Source: Oscillospiraceae bacterium (GTDB lineage: Bacteria; Bacillota; Clostridia; Oscillospirales; Ruminococcaceae). From it: 41,028 nt of DNA. The notes beneath the pieces were generated by a model. That model saw only the letters and a list, made by a program, of their open reading frames with translations, ran no database searches and was not told the DNA's origin. Every line of letters starts with the position of its first letter. Positions within the stretch are counted from its first letter, which is position 1. The translations under genes and the position numbers were made by a program. Below, piece by piece: positions 16,702-23,081 of the stretch. The stretch is from NCBI GenBank assembly GCA_031253495.1, contig JAIRWC010000026.1:1-41028 (forward strand), in the 5' to 3' direction.

Positions 16702-17259
16702 TTGCCGCGCTCGAATAAAACGTCGCAGGTTATGCGGCTCATAGCTTCGGACGACCCCGCGCTTTTCAAAGAGGAGGGGCGTTCCGAAACCCCGCCCGAC
16801 GCCCCGCAAAACGGCGGCGCGAAAGACCGCCCTTCCGCCAAGCCCGTAAAAAAAAGCCGCCGCCGCGCGATAATCAAGAATATGGAGTTTAAGTCCGAAG
16901 GGGGCATCCCCCCCGGCCTGAAGCTCCCGCAAAAAGGGGGGCGGCTCGTTTACGTAAAGCCGGCGGGCGAACGGCAGGTGGTGAACGTCGTTTCCCTGCT
17001 CGTTAACGAACAGCTGGGCGCGGCCCTCGAACGCTTCAACGTCTGCGCCTGCGGGGTATGCTGCCTTGAAATTACGCAAAGGACGATGAGCGAGCTCCCG
17101 CCGGTGTTCGTACACGTAAGCTCGGTTATCGACGCGGACGAGGTAAACGAGAAAATCGCGCGGTTCCGCCCCGACGTGATAAAGGCGATTACGAAAATCG
17201 TGCTGTCGGCGCGAAACTCGCCGTTTCATAAAAACAAAAAAAACGAAGACGAAACTTAG
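16702..17259 (+). CDS. ComFB-like protein (late competence development family)
   Basis: The C-terminal 95 residues match the ComFB family: a helix NVVSLLVNEQLGAAL, the cysteine cluster CACGVCC followed by LEITQRTMSELPPVFV, and a final helical segment. ComFB is encoded in the comF operon of Bacillus; its role is unknown, and related domains elsewhere bind cyclic di-nucleotides. The four cysteines could bind zinc. The N-terminal half here is an extra Pro/Lys/Arg-rich, probably disordered segment. The start is unclear: I chose the TTG at 16702 because AAGGGGGG lies 8 bases upstream; a TTG at 16645 overlapping the LCP stop and an ATG at 16732 are alternatives in the same frame. A terminator follows directly. 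Confidence 0.7.
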   Translation: MPRSNKTSQVMRLIASDDPALFKEEGRSETPPDAPQNGGAKDRPSAKPVKKSRRRAIIKNMEFKSEGGIPPGLKLPQKGGRLVYVKPAGERQVVNVVSLLVNEQLGAALERFNVCACGVCCLEITQRTMSELPPVFVHVSSVIDADEVNEKIARFRPDVIKAITKIVLSARNSPFHKNKKNEDET

Positions 17260-17268
17260 GGTTTTGGG

Positions 17269-17315
17269 ACAATCGCGCCTCGCAATTCGTATTATTGGCG
17301 AGGCGCGTTGTTTTT
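17269..17315 (+). terminator. Rho-independent terminator after the ComFB-like gene
   Basis: An arm reading ACAATCGCGCCTCGC pairs with GCGAGGCGCGTTGT (10-bp core plus 4 bp beyond a one-base bulge), with a 14-base loop and a following run of five T. It lies 22 bases before the sigma-factor start, so it may end the LCP unit or act as a leader attenuator for the sigma gene. Confidence 0.75.
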
Positions 17316-17336
17316 CGGGCATGGGGGGTGATTTTC

Positions 17337-17834
17337 ATGGGGCGCGAAGAATTCGCCGAAAGCGTCAGAAAATACCGCGACACCGTTTTCAGGGTCGCTT
17401 TGGGCTACGTCAAGAACGTTTACGACGCGGACGACATAGCGCAGAACGTATTCTTCAAAATGTATAAAAAACAAAAGAGTTTCGTTACGGAGGAGGCGGA
17501 AAAGGCGTGGCTCATCCGCGTCGCGATAAACGAATCGAAGGACCTGCTTAAATCCGCCTGGAAAAAAAACGCGTCCGATTTGGACGAAAGCGTCGCCGCC
17601 CCCTCGAACGGCGACACGGGGCTTATCGATTATGTTAAAGGCCTAAAACCCAAATACCGCACCGTGATTTATCTGTTTTACTATGAAAGGTATTCGTCAA
17701 AGGAAATAGCGCGTATTCTCAAAATGCCGCAGTCTACCGTAACGACGCAGTTAAACAGGGCGAGGGAACAGTTGAGGGAGATAATCACAAAGGAGGAGAA
17801 CAGATATGGAGAGGCGTTACAGAGAAATGTTTGA
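17337..17834 (+). CDS. ECF-type RNA polymerase sigma factor
   Basis: A 165-residue group 4 (ECF) sigma-70 factor with only regions 2 and 4. Region 2 covers about residues 5-70 (YRDTVFRVALGYVKNVYDADDIAQNVF, the DAxDxxQ-type core-binding helix; AWLIRVAINES). Region 4 covers about 100-152 (LKPKYRTVIYLFYYERYSSKEIARILKMPQSTVTTQLNRAREQL, a helix-turn-helix for the -35 element). ECF factors direct polymerase to stress or envelope regulons and are held by an anti-sigma factor. The ATG at 17337 follows a G-run ribosome-binding site and fits the family N-terminus better than the in-frame start 42 bases upstream. The next gene overlaps its end by 29 bases and encodes a membrane protein in the position usual for an anti-sigma factor. 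Confidence 0.88.
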   Translation: MGREEFAESVRKYRDTVFRVALGYVKNVYDADDIAQNVFFKMYKKQKSFVTEEAEKAWLIRVAINESKDLLKSAWKKNASDLDESVAAPSNGDTGLIDYVKGLKPKYRTVIYLFYYERYSSKEIARILKMPQSTVTTQLNRAREQLREIITKEENRYGEALQRNV

Positions 17835-18966
17835 CATAGCCCCCCCGGGGAGCCGCGAGGACTTTATCGAAAAGGTTCTGTCGAGAAAAACCGCCGGGCG
17901 GCGCTATCGTTCGGATAACCGTTTTTGCGCGCTTTCGGCGGCGCTGGTCGCGGTTACGTTTGTAACGGCGGGCGCGGTTTTCACTTTGAACTTCGGAAAA
18001 TCCGGCGTTGAAGGCGGGCTTGAATACGGCAATACCCCCGGCAATATAACCAGCGGCGGCATCACCGCGATTAAGGGCGGCTGGATTTATTACAGCAACG
18101 ATAACGACGGCGGCCGTCTGTATAAAATGCGCGAGGACGGCTCCGAAAAAACGCGCCTGTCCGACAGGGCGGGCGGGTATGTCAGCGTCGTCGGAAGCTG
18201 GGTTTATTACGGCGGGAGCGAGGGCATCGGGAGAATCCGCGCCGACGGTTCGAAAGAAGAGCTGATAACCGACGACAACGCGCCCGACGCGTGCCTGAAC
18301 GTGGTCGGCGACCGGGTTTATTATAAACACGCCGACGGCGGGCTTTATAAAATCCGCGCCGACGGCTCGGAAAAAATGCGGTTAGACGGCGAACCCGTCT
18401 CTTTAATCAACGTTTACGGCGATTGGGTTTATTACACGGTCAGCAACGGCAGTTATATCGACGAGAACAAAAAAAGACGGTTCGTTTACAACAAGAAAAC
18501 CGGCGAATACATGGCGAACTGGTTTTATGACAAAGGGAACGGGATTTATAAAATCCGCAAGGACGGTTCCGAAAAAACCAAAATCCTAAGCGGGGACCCT
18601 TTCGCCGTTAACGTCGAGGGGGACTGGATTTATTATACCATCGAGGTTGAAAACAACCTTTCCAACCTGTTTAAAATCCGGACCGACGGCACCGGAAACA
18701 CGCAGTTGAGCGACGACAACATCTACAGGTTTAACGTTGACGGGGACTGGATTTATTTCCAGAATTACCGGGACGGCGACAACGCGTATCTGTATAAAAT
18801 CAGCACCGACGGTTCCGAGGTGAGATACCTCTTCGACGATTTCAATTTCAAGAACATAACCGTGCTGGGGGATTGGATTTATTTTCAAGTCAATAATTTT
18901 TCGGACAACACGCCCCTTTATAAAATCAGCGCCGCCGACGGCACGGGGCTGAAGGTGATGAATTAA
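17806..18966 (+). CDS. Membrane-anchored DUF5050-like beta-propeller protein, candidate sensor/anti-sigma partner
   Basis: A 386-residue protein with a cytoplasmic N-terminus of about 40 residues, one membrane segment (about 40-62) and an extracellular domain made of about seven or eight repeats with the pattern GDWIYY...LYKIRADGSEKTRL, spaced 35 to 50 residues. This matches the DUF5050 repeat, predicted to form a beta-propeller. The start has a strong AAGGAGGAG site inside the end of the sigma gene. Its position and topology suggest that the short cytosolic part binds the sigma factor while the propeller reads an external signal; I see no recognisable anti-sigma domain, so this is inference. 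A bidirectional terminator follows. It could also be an effector simply cotranscribed with the sigma factor. Confidence 0.78.
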   Translation: MERRYREMFDIAPPGSREDFIEKVLSRKTAGRRYRSDNRFCALSAALVAVTFVTAGAVFTLNFGKSGVEGGLEYGNTPGNITSGGITAIKGGWIYYSNDNDGGRLYKMREDGSEKTRLSDRAGGYVSVVGSWVYYGGSEGIGRIRADGSKEELITDDNAPDACLNVVGDRVYYKHADGGLYKIRADGSEKMRLDGEPVSLINVYGDWVYYTVSNGSYIDENKKRRFVYNKKTGEYMANWFYDKGNGIYKIRKDGSEKTKILSGDPFAVNVEGDWIYYTIEVENNLSNLFKIRTDGTGNTQLSDDNIYRFNVDGDWIYFQNYRDGDNAYLYKISTDGSEVRYLFDDFNFKNITVLGDWIYFQVNNFSDNTPLYKISAADGTGLKVMN

Positions 18967-18982
18967 ACCGGTACGCCGGAAC

Positions 18983-19022
18983 AAAAAAACAGGTTCGCGG
19001 GCGTATGCCCGCGAACCTGTTT
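18983..19022. terminator. Bidirectional terminator between the propeller gene and tRNA-Ala
   Basis: A perfect 16-bp stem (18987-19002 with 19007-19022) has a GTAT loop. On the minus strand it is followed by seven T, so it is a strong terminator for the tRNA, whose 3' end is 1 base away; on the plus strand the T-run is short, but it probably also stops the propeller-gene transcript. Confidence 0.88.
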
Positions 19023-19023
19023 A

Positions 19024-19096
19024 TGGAGATAAGCGGATTCGAACCGCTGACCTCTCGGATGCGAACCGAGCGCACTCCCAACTGTGCTATACCCCC
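19024..19096 (-). tRNA. tRNA-Ala (anticodon CGC)
   Basis: The 73-base cloverleaf folds with no mismatch: 7-bp acceptor GGGGGTA/TATCTCC, 4-bp D stem GCAC/GTGC, 5-bp anticodon stem CTCGG/CCGAG with loop TTCGCAT, 5-bp variable loop AGGTC, and T stem AGCGG/CCGCT with loop TTCGAAT. The anticodon CGC reads the GCG alanine codon, and the G3-T70 pair, the alanine identity element, is present. The discriminator is A. The 3' CCA is not encoded (the next bases are TAA), so it must be added after transcription. It is a single gene with its own promoter and terminator. Confidence 0.95.
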
Positions 19097-19115
19097 CGAC
19101 AAAGATTTGATTGTC

Positions 19116-19144
19116 AGTATATCAGAATTTTAATATTTTGTCAA
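19116..19144 (-). promoter_or_regulatory. Promoter of tRNA-Ala
   Basis: On the minus strand TTGACA (19139-19144) and TATACT (19116-19121) are 17 bases apart, giving a start near 19109 and a 5' leader of about 12 bases before the tRNA. Confidence 0.85.
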
Positions 19145-19217
19145 TACAAAAATCCGAAATTCGCGCAATGAATACGGCAATTGGGCGTTTCACACGGGGT
19201 CGCCGTTTTTCGTTTCC

Positions 19218-19766
19218 TCACGGCTTCAGCTTTTCCGAAAGCTCGTCAAGCGTCAAAAGCGCCTTCGTCCGAACCTCCCTCGAGGCGTAAATCCCTTCCG
19301 CGCCGTAATCGGCGGCATAACGCGCGCAGCTTACGGCGGACTTCGGCTTGTTTGACTCCGACAGGATTTTCGCCATATTGAGATAAGCGCGGGCGAGCAG
19401 GGCGACCCCCTCGTCGTAAAAGAAACGGCCCTTATCCGACAAATCGGCGGCGCGTTCTGTAACGAAAGCGTATTCCCCGCGAAGATACGCGCTCTTGCAC
19501 TTGACAAACAAGTCGTCGCCGACCGCTCCGGAAGCTTCCGGCTCATGGGCGGCAACCTCCGCGTTTTCATCGGGAATAAGATAGTGCATGGGGATTTCAA
19601 GCGTTTTGGCAAGATATTCAAGCGTGCGTATGGACGGGAAAGCCGCTCCGCTTTCAATCTGGCTTAGCATATTGCGGGTTATGAACGTGCCCACCACGTC
19701 CGACTGCGTCATTTTTTTGGCTAACCGCGCCTCTTTCAGCTTTTTCCCGAGCTGCGCCCCGTCCAT
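19218..19766 (-). CDS. XRE-family transcriptional regulator with C-terminal helical repeats
   Basis: A 182-residue regulator. Residues 5-62 are a Cro/C1-type helix-turn-helix (LGKKLKEARLAKKMTQSDVVG...TRNMLSQIESGAAFPSIRTLEYLAKTL); the rest is helical with TPR-like pairs (FYDEGVALLARAYLNMAKIL, SAVSCARYAADYG) and may bind a ligand or peptide. It is divergent from the NfeD-flotillin-lipoprotein operon, and the 231-base space between them has two copies of the palindrome GTAAAT-N3-ATTTAC, one at each promoter. The simplest reading is that this protein binds both and controls itself and the operon. Start: ATG at 19766 with AAAGGGG upstream. A solitary XRE without a TPR function is possible, since the repeats are degenerate. 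Confidence 0.88.
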   Translation of the reverse strand: MDGAQLGKKLKEARLAKKMTQSDVVGTFITRNMLSQIESGAAFPSIRTLEYLAKTLEIPMHYLIPDENAEVAAHEPEASGAVGDDLFVKCKSAYLRGEYAFVTERAADLSDKGRFFYDEGVALLARAYLNMAKILSESNKPKSAVSCARYAADYGAEGIYASREVRTKALLTLDELSEKLKP

Positions 19767-19787
19767 ACGCCCACCCCTTTCATGTCG

Positions 19788-19802
19788 GTAAATCCCATTT
19801 AC
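19788..19802. promoter_or_regulatory. Palindromic operator copy 1, at the XRE-gene promoter
   Basis: GTAAATCCCATTTAC: two perfect 6-bp half-sites with a 3-base spacer. It begins 3 bases past the -10 box of the regulator's promoter and covers its predicted start site, a position suited to repression. Its half-sites are identical to those of copy 2 at 19963-19977. Confidence 0.72.
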
Positions 19803-19805
19803 AAC

Positions 19806-19834
19806 ATTGTATCATTTGTTTATTTAAATTGCAA
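19806..19834 (-). promoter_or_regulatory. Promoter of the XRE regulator gene
   Basis: On the minus strand TTGCAA (19829-19834) and TACAAT (19806-19811) are 17 bases apart; the start is predicted near 19799, inside operator copy 1. Confidence 0.72.
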
Positions 19835-19923
19835 CATATTTTTAAAAATTTATTGAATTTTAACAATTAAGACCGTTATTTTATGTATAGTTCGCCAAAA
19901 TTCACAAACAGCTCGAAAAAATA

Positions 19924-19952
19924 TTGACTTTATGTGAAAAGACTGTTATAAT
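19924..19952 (+). promoter_or_regulatory. Promoter of the NfeD-flotillin-lipoprotein operon
   Basis: TTGACT (19924-19929) and a perfect TATAAT (19947-19952) are 17 bases apart, with the start predicted near 19959, just before operator copy 2. The whole intergenic region 19767-19997 is far more A/T rich than its surroundings. Confidence 0.85.
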
Positions 19953-19962
19953 TTAAGCGTAA

Positions 19963-19977
19963 GTAAATTCAATTTAC
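19963..19977. promoter_or_regulatory. Palindromic operator copy 2, at the NfeD-operon promoter
   Basis: GTAAATTCAATTTAC: the same 6-bp half-sites and 3-base spacer as copy 1, placed about +5 to +19 relative to the predicted start of the NfeD operon. A protein bound here would block promoter escape. Confidence 0.72.
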
Positions 19978-19997
19978 AGCCGAAAGGGGGAAAGACA

Positions 19998-20588
19998 ATG
20001 GCATGGTTCGGTGATTGGTGGAGCGGGCTGAGTTTTGCGGAACAGGCGCTTTATTGCGTCGCGCTTCCGTCGACGCTGCTGCTGATAGTGCAAACGATAC
20101 TTATGGTTATCGGCGCGTCGGACGGCGACGCGGGGGGGGACATTTCCGATTTGGGCGGCGGCATCCCCTCGGACTTCGGGTTGGGGAGCCTGTTCACCTT
20201 GCAGGGGATTGTTTCGTTTCTGTGCGTGTTCGGTTGGACGGGCGCGCTGATGATAGGCGGGGGGGTGCCCGTTTTCCTGTCTTTGCCCGCGGCGTTTCTG
20301 CTCGGGTTCGCGGTTATGTACGGCGTGGCGAAATTCATACGCTTTACGTCGAAAATGGCGCACAGCGGCAACTTGGACGTCAAGAACCTTCTTGGCGAAC
20401 TCGGCACGGTGTACCTCGTTATCCCCCCGAAAGGCGAAGGCTACGGAAAGGTTATGGTACAGACCAGCGAACGGTACGTCGAGTTTGACGCGGTGAGCGA
20501 GGAAGAACGGCAGATTCCCGGGGACACGCCGATAAGGGTCGTCGATATCCTCGGCGGGAACGTGCTCGTGGTGGAACGGCAGAAATAA
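19998..20588 (+). CDS. NfeD-like membrane protein (YuaF type)
   Basis: A 196-residue membrane protein with about three hydrophobic segments (around 17-38, 66-85 and 88-112) and a C-terminal soluble OB-fold-like domain (about 130-196: LLGELGTVYLVIPPKGEGYGKVMVQ...TPIRVVDILGGNVLVVE), the usual NfeD arrangement. NfeD proteins are encoded beside flotillins or stomatins and are thought to help organise membrane microdomains; in Bacillus the yuaF-yuaG (floT) pair is the model. The flotillin gene follows after 47 bases. The Gly/Asp-rich loop between the first two membrane segments is also seen in YuaF-like proteins. Start: ATG with AAAGGGGG upstream. Confidence 0.85.
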   Translation: MAWFGDWWSGLSFAEQALYCVALPSTLLLIVQTILMVIGASDGDAGGDISDLGGGIPSDFGLGSLFTLQGIVSFLCVFGWTGALMIGGGVPVFLSLPAAFLLGFAVMYGVAKFIRFTSKMAHSGNLDVKNLLGELGTVYLVIPPKGEGYGKVMVQTSERYVEFDAVSEEERQIPGDTPIRVVDILGGNVLVVERQK

Positions 20589-20603
20589 CCGCGTTTCGCG
20601 GTT
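20587..20603 (+). other. Short intergenic hairpin between the NfeD and flotillin genes
   Basis: AACCGCG and CGCGGTT form a perfect 7-bp stem with a 3-base loop, directly after the NfeD stop codon. No T-run follows, so it is more likely a processing or partial stop signal than a full terminator. Confidence 0.4.
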
Positions 20604-20635
20604 GTTAAAATAATAACCAAAGGAGATTGCTCATA

Positions 20636-22261
20636 ATGGATAAGGCTGTTATTTTCCTAATCGGCTTCGGCGTGTTGCTCGCGTTCGCGCTGTTTATGGG
20701 GATACTTTCCCGTTACAGAAAGTGCCCGTCGGACAAAATTCTCGTAAAATACGGTAAAATCGGCGCCGACAAGGACGGGCAAGCGAGGAGCGCCAAGTGT
20801 ATTCACGGGGGCGCGTCTTTTATATGGCCCATTTTCCAGGCGTATCAATACATGGACTTGACGCCTATCTCAATAAACGTGGATTTGAAAAACGCGCTTT
20901 CCAAGCAGAACATACGCGTTGACGTGCCCAGCCGCTTCACCGTCGGAATATCCACGGAGGCGGGGGTTATGCAAAACGCCGCCGAACGCCTTTTGGGGCT
21001 TCGCATGAGCGAAATCCAAGATTTGGCGAAAGACATCATATTGGGTCAGCTCCGTTTGGTAATCGCCACCATGGACATCGAGGAAATCAACGCCGACCGC
21101 GACAAATTCCTCGCGGCGGTTTCAAGCAACGTGGAAAGCGAACTGAAGAAAATCGGTCTGCGTTTGATTAACGTAAACGTTACCGATATAAACGACGCGG
21201 CGGGTTACATCGACGCGCTGGGGAAAGAGGCCGCGGCGAAAGCCATTAACGACGCGAAGAAATCCGTCGCCGAAAAAGACCGCGACGGCGAGATAGGGCA
21301 GGCGAACGCCCACCGCGACCAACGTATCCAGGTGGCTTCCGCCAACGCGAGCGCCATTCAGGGGGAGAACACCGCCCAAGTGGAAATCGCGCAATCCGAG
21401 GCCTTACGCCGGCAAAAAGAGGCGGAGGCGATAGCCAAAGCCGAAAACGACGCGAAAATCGCCATAGCCCAAACCAACCGCGACGGTGAAATAGGGCAGG
21501 CGAACGCCCACCGCGACCAGCGCATCCAAGTGGCGGCGGCCAACGCCACCGCAATCGAGGGCGAGAACTCCGCGAAAATCGCCGTGGCGCAATCCGAAGC
21601 CCTGCGGCGCGAGAAAGAAGCCGAGGCGTTAAGGATAGCCACCGCCGCCGAAGCCGTTCAAGCGGCAAAAGCGAAAGAAGAGGCTTATGAAGCGGAGAGG
21701 CTCGCGGAGCAGGCGCGCGCCGAAACGGAGCGCGCAACCCAGCAGGCCGACGTTATCATAAAAGCCGAGATAGAAAAACAGCAGGCGGTTATCGCGGCGC
21801 AGGCGCAGGCGGAAGTTACCCGCCAGGAAGCGAAGGGCGAAGCCGACGCTATCTTCGCCAAGATGGAAGCGCATGCGAACGGCGCGAAAGAAATCCTTTC
21901 AAAGCAGGCGGACGGCTTGAGGGAGGTCGTCAGCGCGGCGGGCGGCAAAGCGGAAGACGCGGTTAAGCTGATTATCGCCGACAAACTTGAAGAGCTTATG
22001 AAGGTTCAAGTCGAAGCGATTAAGAACATCAAGATAGATAAGGTTACGGTATGGGATACGGGAAGCGCCGCCGACGGGAAAAATTCCACCGCGGATTTTA
22101 TCAGCGGCATGATGAAAGCCGTTCCCCCGCTTAGCGAGGTGTTCAAACAGGCGGGGATGGATTTGCCCAAATTCCTCGGGGAGGAAAGCGGGGTTAAAAC
22201 GCCCGATTTCGTGTCGCGCGAGGACAAAAAGACCGCCGACGAGTTATTCGGCAACCAATAA
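20636..22261 (+). CDS. floT: Flotillin-family protein (FloT/YuaG type)
   Basis: Flotillins are membrane scaffold proteins that mark functional microdomains and affect fluidity and complex assembly. The 541-residue protein has an N-terminal hydrophobic hairpin or anchor (about 4-24), an SPFH/PHB domain (about 30-190) with the flotillin features FIWPIFQAYQYMDLTPISI and LGKEAAAKAINDAKKSVAEKDRDGEIGQA, and a long alanine/glutamate-rich coiled coil (about 195-430) before a C-terminal oligomerisation region. Residues 216-281 and 282-347 are a near-exact 66-residue tandem duplication in the coil. The ATG at 20636 has AAAGGAG upstream and is preferred over an in-frame TTG 9 bases earlier. The NfeD partner precedes it; a lipoprotein gene follows after 30 bases. 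Confidence 0.92.
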   Translation: MDKAVIFLIGFGVLLAFALFMGILSRYRKCPSDKILVKYGKIGADKDGQARSAKCIHGGASFIWPIFQAYQYMDLTPISINVDLKNALSKQNIRVDVPSRFTVGISTEAGVMQNAAERLLGLRMSEIQDLAKDIILGQLRLVIATMDIEEINADRDKFLAAVSSNVESELKKIGLRLINVNVTDINDAAGYIDALGKEAAAKAINDAKKSVAEKDRDGEIGQANAHRDQRIQVASANASAIQGENTAQVEIAQSEALRRQKEAEAIAKAENDAKIAIAQTNRDGEIGQANAHRDQRIQVAAANATAIEGENSAKIAVAQSEALRREKEAEALRIATAAEAVQAAKAKEEAYEAERLAEQARAETERATQQADVIIKAEIEKQQAVIAAQAQAEVTRQEAKGEADAIFAKMEAHANGAKEILSKQADGLREVVSAAGGKAEDAVKLIIADKLEELMKVQVEAIKNIKIDKVTVWDTGSAADGKNSTADFISGMMKAVPPLSEVFKQAGMDLPKFLGEESGVKTPDFVSREDKKTADELFGNQ

Positions 22262-22291
22262 GAAAATTATTTTAAAAAGGGGAAAAACAAA

Positions 22292-23026
22292 ATGAAAAAA
22301 TTGACAGCGCTTTTAATCTGCGTCGCGATGGCGACGGGCCTTGCCGCGTGTAACTCGGACGAAAATTCGGTGAACCGCGAGGAGCCCCCGCCGAGAACCG
22401 AGAAGTCCGACGAGACGACGACGACCCCGCCGGAAACGACAACCCCGCCCACCGAGAAAGAAACACTGCCGACGGAAACGGACGACGACGCCACTTCCGA
22501 TTATGGCGGCGACGACGACGGCGACGACGATACCGTCGACGGGGACGGGGACAGCGGTTCGCTGGCGCCCGACGAGACAAAGTCGATAAGCACGGATTAT
22601 TATTCCGTTGTGATAACGGGCGAATGTACCTATGAGTTGACCAATTCGATGGGGATGGATATCCTTATGGCGATTTACGGGGAGAACGCGGTGTTTATGG
22701 TTATGACGCTGCCTTTCGACGTGAACACGCTCCTCGAAGGCTCGGGGGTGTCCGAAGGGGATTTTTTGCAGATGATGGCGGACGAAATGGCGGCGGGGAA
22801 TTTCGGGGACGACGCGGTTCTTGTATCGGGCGAATTTGTTCAGATAGACGGCAGGGACGCGTATAAGGGATATTTCGCCACCAATCAGATGGGGGTGGAC
22901 GTAAGCGTTATAATGTATATCTTTTTCGACGACAAAAATATGCACATGATAGCGTTAAGCGATTTGAACGGCGATTATGAGGGGTTGCTTAACGACACGA
23001 TGCAAACGTTCAAACTGAAAGGCTAA
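22292..23026 (+). CDS. Putative lipoprotein with acidic/threonine-rich linker
   Basis: A 244-residue protein with a lipoprotein signal ending in LAAC (Cys20), so it should be lipid-anchored outside the cell. Residues 21-100 are low complexity: Thr/Pro/Glu-rich, then a run of Asp and Gly, probably an extended wall-spanning tether. The C-terminal domain (about 105-244) has a strand-helix pattern (YYSVVITGECTYELTNSMGMDILMAIYGENAVFMVMTLPFD..., DGRDAYKGYFATNQMGVDVSVIMYIFFDD), similar in layout to small cargo- or stress-related lipoproteins; I cannot name the family. It is the last gene of the NfeD-flotillin operon, with AAGGGG before the ATG and a terminator behind it, and so may work in the same microdomain. 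Confidence 0.8.
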   Translation: MKKLTALLICVAMATGLAACNSDENSVNREEPPPRTEKSDETTTTPPETTTPPTEKETLPTETDDDATSDYGGDDDGDDDTVDGDGDSGSLAPDETKSISTDYYSVVITGECTYELTNSMGMDILMAIYGENAVFMVMTLPFDVNTLLEGSGVSEGDFLQMMADEMAAGNFGDDAVLVSGEFVQIDGRDAYKGYFATNQMGVDVSVIMYIFFDDKNMHMIALSDLNGDYEGLLNDTMQTFKLKG

Positions 23027-23033
23027 AAAAACC

Positions 23034-23068
23034 GAAAGGGCTGCCGCGAGAAGCGGCGGCCCTTTTTT
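23034..23068. terminator. Bidirectional terminator between the flotillin operon and the transport operon
   Basis: AGGGC-T-GCCGC pairs with GCGGC-G-GCCCT around a GAGAA loop, followed by six T on the plus strand; on the minus strand the stem is followed by TTTCGG and a further run of T. It closes both convergent operons. Confidence 0.85.
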
Positions 23069-23081
23069 ATCGGGATTTAGG

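Noticed and set aside
19155-19217. Possible terminator behind the XRE gene (ACGGC ... GCCGT)
   Set aside because: The stem is 5 bp with a loop of over 20 bases and the T-run lies on the plus-strand side, the wrong direction for the XRE gene.
22313-22945. 210-codon open frame on the minus strand across the flotillin-operon lipoprotein
   Set aside because: The plus-strand gene has a clear lipobox, a ribosome-binding site and a terminator; the antisense frame is histidine/arginine rich and unsupported.
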